DNA from: Micromonospora halotolerans
GTDB lineage: Bacteria > Actinomycetota > Actinomycetes > Mycobacteriales > Micromonosporaceae
Reading direction: 5' to 3'
DNA: 64,000 bases
NCBI RefSeq assembly: GCF_032108445.1
Contig: NZ_CP134876.1
Span: 3,038,001-3,102,000 of the forward strand
Every line of letters begins with the position of its first letter. Within the stretch, counting starts at the first letter, position 1. The notes beneath the pieces were generated by a model. That model was not told the DNA's origin, did not search any database, and saw nothing but the letters and a program-made list of their open reading frames with translations. This document shows, piece after piece, positions 25,693-34,133 of the stretch. The translations under genes and the position numbers were made by a program.

Positions 25693-26430
25693 ATGAGTCA
25701 GCACCGTCACCCAGGCGCGCCCGGCCGCGCCGGTGCCGTACCGGCGCTCCCGGACCTCCCGGAGGCGACCGTCGCGCGGCTCCCGGAATACCTCCGCGCG
25801 CTGCACGCGCTCGCCGACACCGGCCACGAGACGGTTTCCAGCGAGGGGCTGGCCAACGCGGCCGGGGTCAACTCGGCGAAGCTCCGCAAGGACCTCTCCC
25901 ACCTCGGCTCGTACGGCACCCGGGGCGTCGGCTACGACGTCACGCTGCTGATCGACCAGATCGAGTCGGTGCTCGGGCTCACCCAGTGCCGCTCGGTCGC
26001 GCTGGTCGGCGTGGGTAACCTCGGTCACGCCCTGGCCGGCTACGACGGCTTCGCCAGCCGCGGCTTCCGGATCGCCGCGCTCTTCGACGCCGACCCTTCC
26101 CGGGTCGGTGAGGAGATCAACGGGCTGGTCGTCCGGCACGTCGACGAGCTGGCCCGGGTCGCCGTCGAGGAGTCGATCTCGATCGGCGTGATCGCCACCC
26201 CCGCGCCGGCCGCGCAGGCGGTCGCCGATCAGCTCGTCGCGGTCGGCGTGACGAGCATCCTCAACTTCGCACCCTGCGTACTCTCGGTTCCGGAAGGGGT
26301 CGACGTGCGCAAGGTCGACCTCGCCATCGAGCTGCAGATCCTGTCCTTCCACGAACACCGCAAGGCGTCGCTGACCGCACTTCCCGGCGGGCTCGCGGCC
26401 ACCGACACCCAGGAGGCGATCGGCACGTGA
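25693..26430 (+). CDS. rex: Redox-sensing transcriptional repressor Rex
   Basis: Rex binds DNA when the NADH/NAD+ ratio is low and releases it when NADH rises. The 245 residues comprise an N-terminal winged helix (VARLPEYLRALHAL to KDLSHLGSYGTRGVGYDV, about 27-80) and a Rossmann domain with the NADH motif VALVGVGNLGHALAGY. The C-terminal swapped helix includes LSFHEHR. ATG 25693 is chosen because the promoter and operator lie about 100 nt upstream; earlier in-frame starts fall inside them. Its stop overlaps the hemA start (GTGA), so the two are coupled. Confidence 0.96.
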   Translation: MSQHRHPGAPGRAGAVPALPDLPEATVARLPEYLRALHALADTGHETVSSEGLANAAGVNSAKLRKDLSHLGSYGTRGVGYDVTLLIDQIESVLGLTQCRSVALVGVGNLGHALAGYDGFASRGFRIAALFDADPSRVGEEINGLVVRHVDELARVAVEESISIGVIATPAPAAQAVADQLVAVGVTSILNFAPCVLSVPEGVDVRKVDLAIELQILSFHEHRKASLTALPGGLAATDTQEAIGT

Positions 26431-27788
26431 AACTGCTCGTCGTCGGCGCGTCCTACCGCACCGCACCGGTCGCCACGCTGGAGCAGCTGGCGGTCCCCCC
26501 CGCGGACCTCACCCGCACCCTGGACCGCCTCGTCGCCCAGCCGTACGTCGCCGAGGCCGTGCTCGTCTCCACCTGCAACCGCGTCGAGGTGTACGCGGCC
26601 GTCACCGGCTTCCACGGCGGCCTCGGCGACATCTGCGCGGTGCTGGCCGAGCAGGCCGGCGCGCCGCCGGCGGCGCTCGCCGCCCACCTCTACGTGCACT
26701 ACGACGCCGCCGCCGTGGACCACGTGTTCCGGGTGGCCAGCGGGCTGGACTCGATGGTGGTCGGCGAGGCGCAGATCCTCGGCCAGCTCCGCGACGCCTA
26801 CCACTCGGCCACCGGCGCCGACTCCGCCGGCCGGCTCCTGCACGAGCTCATGCAGCAGGCGCTGCGCGTGGGCAAGCGCGCGCACGCCGAGACCAACATC
26901 GACCGGGCCGGGCAGAGCGTGGTCACCGCCGCCCTCGACCTGGCGGCCGGCCTGCTCGACGGCGACCTGACCGGCCGGCCCGCCATGGTGGTCGGCGCCG
27001 GGGCGATGGGCTCGCTGAGCGTGGCCACCCTCTCCCGGCTGGGCGCCGGCCCGCTCACCGTCACCAACCGCGGCGCCGCGCGGGCCGTCCGGCTCGCCGA
27101 GTCCTACGGCGCGACCGCCGTGCCGATGGCCGAGCTGGTCGACGCGCTCACCACGGTGGACATCGTGGTGGCCGCCACCGCGGCCACCGAGCCGGTCCTC
27201 ACCCGCGACGTGGTGACCCGGGCGCTGGCCCGCCGGGACGCCGCCCGCGGCCCGCTGGTCCTGCTCGACCTGGCCGTCCCGCGCGACGTCGAGGAGGGCG
27301 TCGCCGCGCTGCCCGGCGTCGAGGTGATCGACATCGACCGGATGGCGGGGATCCTCGCCGACGGTCCGGCCGCCGCCGACGCCGCCGAGGTGGCCCGGAT
27401 CGTGGCCGGCGAGGTCGAGGGGTTCCTGAGCTGGCTGCGCGGCGCCGACGTCGCACCCACCGTGGCGGCCCTGCGCGGGCGCGCCGACGACGTGGTCACC
27501 GCCGAGCTGCGCCGGCTGGCCCAGCGCCGCCCCGACCTCACCGACGACCAGCGCGCCGAGGTCGCCCGCACCGTGCACCGGGTGGTGCAGCGGCTGCTGC
27601 ACCAGCCCACCGTCCGGGTCCGCCAGCTCGCGGCCGAGCCCGGCGGCGACCAGTACGCCGCCCTGCTGCGCGAGCTGTTCGACCTCCAGGTGCCGCAGAC
27701 CTCCCCGGTCGACACCGTTCCCGACGTGGTGGAGGCGGAGATCGTCATGCCGGCCGACACCACCCCGCCCACCGGAGGTGCGCGATGA
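26427..27788 (+). CDS. hemA: Glutamyl-tRNA reductase
   Basis: First committed step of C5-pathway tetrapyrrole synthesis: reduction of glutamyl-tRNA(Glu) by NADPH to glutamate-1-semialdehyde. The 453 residues include the N-terminal VGASYRTAPVATLEQLAV, catalytic C50 in LVSTCNRVEVY, the conserved stretch SGLDSMVVGEAQILGQLRDAY, the NADPH loop MVVGAGAMGSLSV, and a C-terminal dimerisation domain. GTG 26427 overlaps the rex stop and its own stop overlaps hemC by 4 nt. It is expected to be under Rex control. Confidence 0.97.
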   Translation: MKLLVVGASYRTAPVATLEQLAVPPADLTRTLDRLVAQPYVAEAVLVSTCNRVEVYAAVTGFHGGLGDICAVLAEQAGAPPAALAAHLYVHYDAAAVDHVFRVASGLDSMVVGEAQILGQLRDAYHSATGADSAGRLLHELMQQALRVGKRAHAETNIDRAGQSVVTAALDLAAGLLDGDLTGRPAMVVGAGAMGSLSVATLSRLGAGPLTVTNRGAARAVRLAESYGATAVPMAELVDALTTVDIVVAATAATEPVLTRDVVTRALARRDAARGPLVLLDLAVPRDVEEGVAALPGVEVIDIDRMAGILADGPAAADAAEVARIVAGEVEGFLSWLRGADVAPTVAALRGRADDVVTAELRRLAQRRPDLTDDQRAEVARTVHRVVQRLLHQPTVRVRQLAAEPGGDQYAALLRELFDLQVPQTSPVDTVPDVVEAEIVMPADTTPPTGGAR

Positions 27789-28753
27789 CCGCCCCCCTGC
27801 GCCTCGGCACCCGGGGCAGCGCCCTGGCCATGGCCCAGTCCGGCCACGTCGCCGAGGCGCTCACCGCGGCCACCGGCCGCCCGGTCGAGCTGGTCGAGGT
27901 GGTGACCGCCGGCGACCGCTCCACGGCCCCGGTGCACCGGCTCGGTGTCGGCGTCTTCGTCTCCGCGCTGCGGGACGCGCTGACCGCCCGGGAGATCGAC
28001 TTCGCCGTCCACTCGTACAAGGACCTGCCCACCGCGGGAGCGCCCGGCCTGCACATCGCCGCCGTGCCGCTCCGGCAGGACCCGCGGGACGCGCTGATCG
28101 CCCGGGACGGCCGCACCCTCGCCGAGCTGCCGCCCGGCGCGCGGGTCGGCACCGGCGCGCTGCGCCGCATCGCCCAGCTGCACGCCCTCGGCCTGCAACT
28201 GGAGGTCACCCCGATCCGGGGCAACATCGACACCCGGCTCGGCCGGGTGCTCGGCCCCGACGCCGACCTCGACGCCGTCGTGCTGGCCCGGGCGGGGCTC
28301 GCCCGCATCGGCCGGACCGACGCCATCACCGAGACCCTCGATCCGATGCTGATGCTGCCCGCGCCCGCGCAGGGCGCGCTGGCCGTGGAGTGCCGGATCG
28401 ACGACCATGACCTGGTCGAGCTGCTCGGCGTGCTCGACCACGCACCGTCCCGCGCCGCGGTCGTCGCGGAGCGGGCACTGCTGGCCACCCTGGAGGCCGG
28501 GTGCAGCGCACCCGTCGCCGCCTACGGCGAACTCGCCGAGGGTGACGCCGGTGAGGAGATCTACCTGCGCGGGGCGGTGATCAGCCCGGACGGCACCCGT
28601 GACCTCCGGCTGTCCCGCACCGGAACGCCCGCCGACGCGGCGGAGATCGGCAAGGCACTCGCCGCCGAACTCCTCGAACTCGGCGCCGACTCGATCCTCG
28701 GCCAAGAAGGACACGCCGGCCCGGGGACCCAGCAATTTGGGAGCACAGAATGA
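27785..28753 (+). CDS. hemC: Porphobilinogen deaminase (hydroxymethylbilane synthase)
   Basis: Joins four porphobilinogens into hydroxymethylbilane. The 322 residues begin LRLGTRGSALAMAQSG; VHSYKDLPT holds the catalytic Asp region, RGNIDTRLGR the substrate-binding arginines, and C240 in LEAGCSAPVAAYGE carries the dipyrromethane cofactor. It overlaps hemA and hemD by 4 nt on each side. The standard three-domain length is intact. Cytoplasmic enzyme of haem, sirohaem and B12 synthesis. Confidence 0.97.
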   Translation: MTAPLRLGTRGSALAMAQSGHVAEALTAATGRPVELVEVVTAGDRSTAPVHRLGVGVFVSALRDALTAREIDFAVHSYKDLPTAGAPGLHIAAVPLRQDPRDALIARDGRTLAELPPGARVGTGALRRIAQLHALGLQLEVTPIRGNIDTRLGRVLGPDADLDAVVLARAGLARIGRTDAITETLDPMLMLPAPAQGALAVECRIDDHDLVELLGVLDHAPSRAAVVAERALLATLEAGCSAPVAAYGELAEGDAGEEIYLRGAVISPDGTRDLRLSRTGTPADAAEIGKALAAELLELGADSILGQEGHAGPGTQQFGSTE

Positions 28754-30330
28754 CCCGCACCCGTAAGCCCGTAGGCCGGATCGCGTTCGTCGGGGCCGGT
28801 CCCGGCGACCCGGGCCTGCTGACCCGCCGGGCGCTGGACGCCCTGGTCGACGCCGACCAGGTGGTGTACGACCGGGGAGTCCCCGAGTCGCTGCTCGAAC
28901 ACGTCCGCGCCCAGGCCAGGTCCGACGCCGAGTTCAGCCCCGCCGAGGGCGTGCCGGGGGACGTGGCGAAGGTGCTGATCTCCGCGGCCCGGTCCGGCCA
29001 GAACGCCGTGCACCTGGTCGCCGGTGACCCGTTCGGCCACGACTCGGTGGTCAAGGAGGTGCAGGCGGTGGCGCGTACCGCCGCGCACTTCGAGGTGGTG
29101 CCGGGCGTCGGCCAGGCCGAGGGCGTGGCCACCTACGCCGGCGTGCCGCTGCCCGGTGTGCGTACCGCCGCCGACGTCGAGGACGTCACCACGCTGGACT
29201 TCGACGCGCTGGCCGCCGCCGTGGGCCGGGGCTCCCTGGCCGTCGCCGTGGACGCCGGTGACCTGGCCGCCATCCGGGACGGCCTGCTGGCCGCCGGGGT
29301 GGACGGCGCCACCCCCGTCGCGGTGACCGGCGACGGCACCGGCGAGACGCAGTACACCACCACGTCGACCGTGGACTCCTTCGTGGCGGCGGCGCTCGGC
29401 TTCACCGGCCGGGTCGTGCTCACCGTCGGCGCGGGCGTCTCCGAGCGCGACAAGCTGAGCTGGTGGGAGAACCGGCCGCTGTACGGCTGGAAGGTGCTCG
29501 TCCCCCGCACCAAGGAGCAGGCCGGCGCCATGAGCGCGCGGCTGCGCGCGTACGGGGCCATCCCGTGCGAGGTGCCGACCATCGCGGTCGAGCCGCCGCG
29601 CACCCCGGCCCAGATGGAGCGGGCGGTCAAGGGCCTGGTCGACGGCCGGTACGCCTGGGTGATCTTCACTTCGGTGAACGCGGTCCGGGCGGTCTGGGAG
29701 AAGTTCGCCGAGCACGGCCTGGACGCCCGCCACTTCGGCGGCGTCAAGATCGCCTGCATCGGCGAGGCCACCGCCGAGGCGGTCCGCGCCTTCGGTATCC
29801 AGCCGGAGCTGATCCCCTCGGGGGAGCAGTCCTCCGAGGGCCTGCTGGCCGAGTTCTCGCCGCACGACGAGATCCTCGACCCGGTCGGCCGGGTGCTGCT
29901 GCCGCGCGCCGACATCGCCACCGAGACCCTGGCCGCCGGGCTCACCGAGCGGGGCTGGGAGGTCGACGACGTGACCGCGTACCGGACCGTCCGGGCCGCG
30001 CCGCCGCCCGCCGAGATCCGCGACGCGATCAAGTCGGGCGGGTTCGACGCGGTGCTCTTCACCTCGTCCTCGACCGTCCGGAACCTGGTCGGCATCGCCG
30101 GGAAGCCGCACGCGCGTACGGTTGTTGCGGTTATCGGGCCCAAGACGGCGGAGACCGCCACGGAGTTCGGCCTGCGGGTCGACGTGCAGCCGCCGCACGC
30201 CTCGGTGCCCGACCTGGTGGAGGCGCTCGCCGCCTACGCCGTCGAGCTGCGCGAGAAGCTCGCCGCCATGCCGGCGAAGCAGCGCCGCGGCTCGAAGGTG
30301 CAGGGCCCGACCGCCCTGAGGTTCCGCTGA
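28750..30330 (+). CDS. hemD: Fused uroporphyrinogen-III methyltransferase-like/uroporphyrinogen-III synthase
   Basis: A two-domain 526-residue protein. Residues 1-250 resemble uroporphyrinogen-III C-methyltransferase ([22 protein letters not shown]), but the SAM motif usually reading GDPFVFGRG is GDPFGHDSV here, so methylation activity is doubtful. Residues 255-510 form uroporphyrinogen-III synthase, which closes hydroxymethylbilane with ring D inversion ([41 protein letters not shown]). The same fusion occurs in other actinobacteria. It overlaps hemC by 4 nt and is followed by hemB after 13 nt. Confidence 0.93.
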   Translation: MTRTRKPVGRIAFVGAGPGDPGLLTRRALDALVDADQVVYDRGVPESLLEHVRAQARSDAEFSPAEGVPGDVAKVLISAARSGQNAVHLVAGDPFGHDSVVKEVQAVARTAAHFEVVPGVGQAEGVATYAGVPLPGVRTAADVEDVTTLDFDALAAAVGRGSLAVAVDAGDLAAIRDGLLAAGVDGATPVAVTGDGTGETQYTTTSTVDSFVAAALGFTGRVVLTVGAGVSERDKLSWWENRPLYGWKVLVPRTKEQAGAMSARLRAYGAIPCEVPTIAVEPPRTPAQMERAVKGLVDGRYAWVIFTSVNAVRAVWEKFAEHGLDARHFGGVKIACIGEATAEAVRAFGIQPELIPSGEQSSEGLLAEFSPHDEILDPVGRVLLPRADIATETLAAGLTERGWEVDDVTAYRTVRAAPPPAEIRDAIKSGGFDAVLFTSSSTVRNLVGIAGKPHARTVVAVIGPKTAETATEFGLRVDVQPPHASVPDLVEALAAYAVELREKLAAMPAKQRRGSKVQGPTALRFR

Positions 30331-30343
30331 CAGGAGGCCCCCC

Positions 30344-31327
30344 ATGTCGTACCCCGAGATCCGGCCCCGCCGGCTGCGCCGCACCGCGGCCATGCGGCGG
30401 CTGGTCTCCGAGACCCGCGTCGACCCGGCCGAACTGGTCGTGCCGATGTTCGTCAAGGAGGGGCTGACCGAGCCGCGGGCCGTGGCGTCGCTCCCGGGGG
30501 TGCTCCAGCACTCCCGGGACTCGCTGCGCAAGGCCGCCGTCGAGGCGGTCCAGGCCGGGGTCGGCGGGATCATGCTCTTCGGGGTGCCGGCGACGCGGGA
30601 CGAGACCGGGTCGGGCGGCATCGACCCGGACGGCATCCTCAACGTGGCGATCCGGGACGTGATCGCCGAGGTCGGCGACGCCACCGTGGTGATGAGCGAC
30701 CTCTGCCTGGACGAGTTCACCTCGCACGGGCACTGCGGCGTGCTCACCCCAGACGGTGACGTGGACAACGACGCCACCCTGGCGGCCTACGCCCGGATGG
30801 CGGTCGCCCAGGCCGACGCCGGGGTCCACGTGGTCGGGCCGTCCGGGATGATGGACGGCCAGGTCGGCGTGGTCCGCCGGGCCCTGGACGCCGCCGGGCA
30901 CCAGGACGTCTCGGTGCTCGCGTACGCCGTCAAGTACGCCTCCGCCTTCTTCGGCCCGTTCCGGGACGCGGTCGAGTCGGCCCTGGAGGGCGACCGGCGC
31001 ACCTACCAGCAGGACCCGGCGAACCTGCGGGAGTCGCTGCGCGAGGTCGAGCTGGACGTGGCCGAGGGCGCCGACATGGTGATGGTCAAGCCCGCCCTGC
31101 CCTACCTCGACGTGGTGGCGGCGGTCCGGGCCGCGGTCGACGTCCCGGTCGCCGCCTACCAGGTCTCCGGCGAGTACGCGATGGTCGAGGCGGCTGCCGC
31201 GAACGGCTGGATCGACCGCGAGCGGACGATCATGGAGACGCTCACCTCGATCCGCCGGGCCGGCGCGCAGATCATCCTCACCTACTGGGCGGTCGAGGCG
31301 GCCCAACTGCTCCGCCAGCGCTACTGA
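30344..31327 (+). CDS. hemB: Delta-aminolevulinic acid dehydratase (porphobilinogen synthase)
   Basis: Condenses two 5-aminolevulinates to porphobilinogen. The 327 residues include the Cys/His metal site region [17 protein letters not shown] and the two active-site lysines K197 in [14 protein letters not shown] and K249 in [14 protein letters not shown], the latter forming the Schiff base. AGGAGG at 30332-30337 precedes the ATG. It is the last gene of the rex-hem operon; hemL is not in the window. Its stop overlaps the convergent next gene by 7 nt. Confidence 0.97.
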   Translation: MSYPEIRPRRLRRTAAMRRLVSETRVDPAELVVPMFVKEGLTEPRAVASLPGVLQHSRDSLRKAAVEAVQAGVGGIMLFGVPATRDETGSGGIDPDGILNVAIRDVIAEVGDATVVMSDLCLDEFTSHGHCGVLTPDGDVDNDATLAAYARMAVAQADAGVHVVGPSGMMDGQVGVVRRALDAAGHQDVSVLAYAVKYASAFFGPFRDAVESALEGDRRTYQQDPANLRESLREVELDVAEGADMVMVKPALPYLDVVAAVRAAVDVPVAAYQVSGEYAMVEAAAANGWIDRERTIMETLTSIRRAGAQIILTYWAVEAAQLLRQRY

Positions 31328-32496
31328 ACGCTGACCGTCACCGCCCGGGCCAGCTCCCCGACGGAGTAGACCTTCCGGGGCGGGTCCGGTAGCTGCGCCC
31401 ACACCACACGGACGGTGGTGTCGTCGACCCAGGCGACACCCCACGTCCCGCCGCCCGTCATGCCCGCGACGGCGTCCGCCGTCCCGATGAGCTGATCGGC
31501 CCGTCGTTGCCCGGTCGCGGTGTCGAGGATCGCCACCCGGTACTCCAGCGTCCGCCGGGCGACCGGACGGCGGTAGGGGACCGCCACGAGGGTGCCATCC
31601 GGGGAGAGCCGCGTCGACGGGGCGCAGTCGCCGTCCACGGTGGGACGGGACAGCCCGGTTCCGCCGGCCAGCCGGCGGATCTCCAGCTGGCAACGGGTCA
31701 TGTCAGGCAGGCCGGTCGCTGACACCACCAGGCCCGCTGCCACGTCGGCCCCTCGGAAGGGCAGCTCGCCGTCGACCTCCGCGCCTACGTGGATGAGGAT
31801 CTTCTCCTTCCCGGTGGCCAGCTCGTGGGCCACCAGCCCCTTCCCGTCGCGCACCAGGTAGGCGTACCGGGCGTCCGCCCCGACGAGGGTGAGAGCCTGC
31901 CCCTTGACCCGGACCTCCCGACTCACCCGCACCCGGTCGTCCGGCCCGAGCACCAGAAGCCGGATCGAGAGACCGGCCACGTCCGGACCGTCCCGCCGCC
32001 GCACGCCGGGCGTGAGGTCGGTGAGCTTGAGGCCCACCAGCCGCCCGTCAGACAGGGGCACGGTCTGCTCCCAGCCGGCCGGGACCCGGTGCCGGATCAC
32101 CGCGCCGTCGGCGGTCAGCTCGTCCGCGGTGCCGGCGAGCAGGCCGATCTCCGGGCCGTTCCGGGCCGGCCGGACGGTGCCGCCCTCCCCGGAGAGGATC
32201 AGCCGCTGCGCCGGCCCGTCGGTGGGTGCGGGCGCGGCCGGGCCGGTGTCGGCCGGTCGGACCGACGGCGCGGACACCGGCGGGGCCGCGTGGTCGTCGT
32301 GGGCCAGCAGCGGCACGGCGCCCCCGGTGAGGGCGACCAGCACCACCAGCACCGCCGCGCCGGTCACGCTCCGGCGGCGACGCCGGGCGCGGGCTCGCCG
32401 GCGAATGGTCGCCAGGTCCGCCGGGTGCGGTCCGGTGGCGCGAGCGGCGCTATGGACCAGCTCGGCAAGGTCCTCGGGTACGGCGTCCACGGTCAC
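31321..32496 (-). CDS. Single-pass membrane protein encoded with a SigE-type sigma factor
   Basis: A 391-residue protein with a short cytoplasmic N-terminus ([18 protein letters not shown]), one membrane helix at about 44-62 and a large outer domain of repeated beta strands resembling a WD40/TolB-like propeller. It is co-translated with the sigma factor upstream (GTGA overlap at 32493-32496), so an anti-sigma or signal-sensing role is plausible; no zinc-binding anti-sigma motif is seen. GTG 32496 is chosen for that coupling; the open frame to 32829 runs inside the sigma gene and is rejected. Molecular function unknown. Confidence 0.8.
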   Translation of the reverse strand: MTVDAVPEDLAELVHSAARATGPHPADLATIRRRARARRRRRSVTGAAVLVVLVALTGGAVPLLAHDDHAAPPVSAPSVRPADTGPAAPAPTDGPAQRLILSGEGGTVRPARNGPEIGLLAGTADELTADGAVIRHRVPAGWEQTVPLSDGRLVGLKLTDLTPGVRRRDGPDVAGLSIRLLVLGPDDRVRVSREVRVKGQALTLVGADARYAYLVRDGKGLVAHELATGKEKILIHVGAEVDGELPFRGADVAAGLVVSATGLPDMTRCQLEIRRLAGGTGLSRPTVDGDCAPSTRLSPDGTLVAVPYRRPVARRTLEYRVAILDTATGQRRADQLIGTADAVAGMTGGGTWGVAWVDDTTVRVVWAQLPDPPRKVYSVGELARAVTVSVQ

Positions 32497-33026
32497 TCCT
32501 CCTCGGCCAGCGCGGCCCGCAGCTCGGCCAGCCCCCGGGAGAGGCGGCTGCGGACGGTGCCCTCGGCCAGGTCCAGCACGGCGGCGGTCTCGGCGGTGGA
32601 GAGATCCAGCAGCACCCGGCAGACGATCACGGTGCGCCGGTTCATGGGCAGCAGTTCCAGGGCCGACCGGGCGGCCAGTCCGGCGGGGTCCGGGGCGGCC
32701 GTCGCCGGATGCCGGTCCTCGGCCGGTGGCCGTTCCCGGCGTACCTTCCGCCACCAGGAGGTGGCCCAGTTCAGCCCCACTCGGAAGACCCAGCCACCCG
32801 GGTTGTCCAGCCGGCGCACCCGGTCCCACCGGGCGTACGCCCGGGCCATCGCCTCGTCGGTCGCCTCCCGGGCCACCGCGGTGTCCCCCACGGCCAGCGC
32901 GAGCGCGCGGTGGATCCGGTCCACGTGGTCCCGATAGAACTGCTCAAACGGCAGGTGCGAGGACGTGTCGCGGGAGCGCGGCAACACGTCCGGCGGACCG
33001 GCCGGCGCCGAGAGGTGGCTTCCCAT
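32493..33026 (-). CDS. SigE-family ECF sigma factor
   Basis: A 177-residue sigma-70 family ECF factor of the group called SigE family (SigL-like) in actinobacteria. Region 2 is FEQFYRDHVDRIHRALALAVGD through GGWVFRVGLNWATSWWRK; region 4 is ALELLPMNRRTVIVCRVLLDLSTAETAAVLDLAEGTVRSRLSRGLAELRAAL. ATG 33026 is chosen; the open frame extends to 33311 through the hairpin region and lacks conserved residues. It is coupled to the downstream membrane protein by a 4-nt overlap. The signal is unknown. Confidence 0.88.
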   Translation of the reverse strand: MGSHLSAPAGPPDVLPRSRDTSSHLPFEQFYRDHVDRIHRALALAVGDTAVAREATDEAMARAYARWDRVRRLDNPGGWVFRVGLNWATSWWRKVRRERPPAEDRHPATAAPDPAGLAARSALELLPMNRRTVIVCRVLLDLSTAETAAVLDLAEGTVRSRLSRGLAELRAALAEEE

Positions 33027-33187
33027 GTCCGGTACACGTTCCGGGGGCGGATTTCGTTCCCGGAACGAGGCGGGGATGGAACGACCGGTGCGCGCATGCG
33101 AGCCCGTCGGTTCGGCCCCGGGCGGGACAGGCGGCCGCGCGGTCACTCTGCGTGCCGTAGGTCCGCGCCCCCGGCCCTCACCCGCGG

Positions 33188-33262
33188 CCGCTTTGCTCTG
33201 CAGCCAACGGCGCAGCGGCAACCCTCCGTGTCCGCTGCCTATCTGGCTGCAGAGCAAAGCGG
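33188..33262. repeat. 75-bp inverted-repeat hairpin element
   Basis: Perfect 19-bp arms at 33188-33206 (beginning CCGCTTTGCTCTGC) and 33244-33262 enclose a second 7-bp stem, GCAGCGG (33212-33218) with CCGCTGC (33232-33238), around a 13-nt loop. The two-tier structure resembles REP or MITE-like elements or a structured RNA. It has no U tract. It lies 162 bp upstream of the sigma factor start. Confidence 0.75.
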
Positions 33263-33420
33263 GGTGGTGAGGGTGGGGCCACCACGGGGAACGTGCCCCC
33301 TTTGTCCGCATTGCGGCGGTGCAGCAGCCTGAGTTCCTCGGAGCGGAACGAGGGTGACTCGCGTTGCGTCACGCTCTGCTTTCCTCACGCTCAGTCGTGC
33401 TCTCCGGCCCAGGGCAGGGC

Positions 33421-33477
33421 TGTGGACGGATTCGCCGACGTGACGCGGCCTGTCCACAGGCACCTTGGTTGTCCACA
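33421..33477. promoter_or_regulatory. Cluster of three DnaA-box-like sites
   Basis: TTGTCCACA at 33469-33477 equals the actinobacterial DnaA box as I know it. CTGTCCACA at 33450-33458 has one mismatch and CCGTCCACA (minus strand, 33429-33421) has two. All lie within 57 bp, just upstream of the XRE gene. No dnaA, dnaN or other origin genes are nearby. Confidence 0.5.
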
Positions 33478-33528
33478 GCCGGACCGGTCGGGGTTGCCGC
33501 GTTCCGGGCAGGGGAAGAGTGTGGCCGC

Positions 33529-34101
33529 ATGAGCGCCCCGGCCACCCCTGACGAGCCGCCGGTCATGACCGGTGAACCTGTCGAGCCGCCCACGATGCTC
33601 ACCGACCCCTTCGACATCCCGTGGCCCGCCCCGGGCATCGTTCGAGCGATCCGCCGCCGGGCCGACGTCAGCCAGCGGGAACTCGGACGCGTTGCCCGGG
33701 TCCATCCGTCGACGATCGGGCGAATCGAGGCCGGCACGCTGACCCCGAGCATCGCCATGTTGCGTCGGATCATCGGCGTGGCCGGGTTCCGTCTCGCCGT
33801 GGTCGACGAGTTCGGCCGGGTGCTTGCGCCGATGCGGGACCGCGACGACCTGCGGGACGGCGCCGACCGTCGATATCCGTCCCACCTGGATGTGATCGCC
33901 GACCCGGAGCCGGGGGAGTGGTGGGCCGACCTTTACGGGCTGGCCCGCCCGCCGGAGACCTTCTACCGGGACCGGGCATACCGCGACGCCCTCCGTCGGC
34001 GCAGTCAGTGGGAAGTGCGCGTGGCCAAGTACCGGGGTGTACCGCCGCCGCGCGACCCGCAGCGATGCGGATATCGCAACGGCCCGCCGCCCGGCTGGTG
34101 A
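33529..34101 (+). CDS. XRE family helix-turn-helix regulator
   Basis: A 190-residue protein. The HTH occupies about residues 36-75: IVRAIRRRADVSQRELGRVARVHPSTIGRIEAGTLTPSIAMLRRII, a typical Cro/C1 fold. The C-terminal 110 residues are charged, include a YPSHLDVI region and an aromatic ADLYGLARPPETFYRDRAYRDALRRRSQWEVR stretch, and match no domain I know. ATG 33529 follows a purine-rich GGGGAAGAG (33511-33519). Three DnaA-box-like sites precede it. The target is unknown. Confidence 0.83.
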   Translation: MSAPATPDEPPVMTGEPVEPPTMLTDPFDIPWPAPGIVRAIRRRADVSQRELGRVARVHPSTIGRIEAGTLTPSIAMLRRIIGVAGFRLAVVDEFGRVLAPMRDRDDLRDGADRRYPSHLDVIADPEPGEWWADLYGLARPPETFYRDRAYRDALRRRSQWEVRVAKYRGVPPPRDPQRCGYRNGPPPGW

Positions 34102-34133
34102 CCCGGGCGACGGGCCGCTTCGCGGTACGACCG

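Larger units (their letters stand above)
33027..33528. other. Divergent intergenic region with hairpin element and DnaA-box-like cluster
   Basis: A 502-bp gap between the sigma factor and the XRE gene. It contains a large inverted repeat (33188-33262) and three DnaA-box-like 9-mers (33421-33477). I see no convincing gene. A further repeat-like string, GGAACG near 33289 and GGAACGAGGG at 33343-33352, was noted without a clear meaning. Confidence 0.5.

Noticed and set aside
33421..33477. Replication origin
   Set aside because: Only three DnaA-box-like sites and no dnaA, dnaN, rpmH or AT-rich unwinding region nearby.
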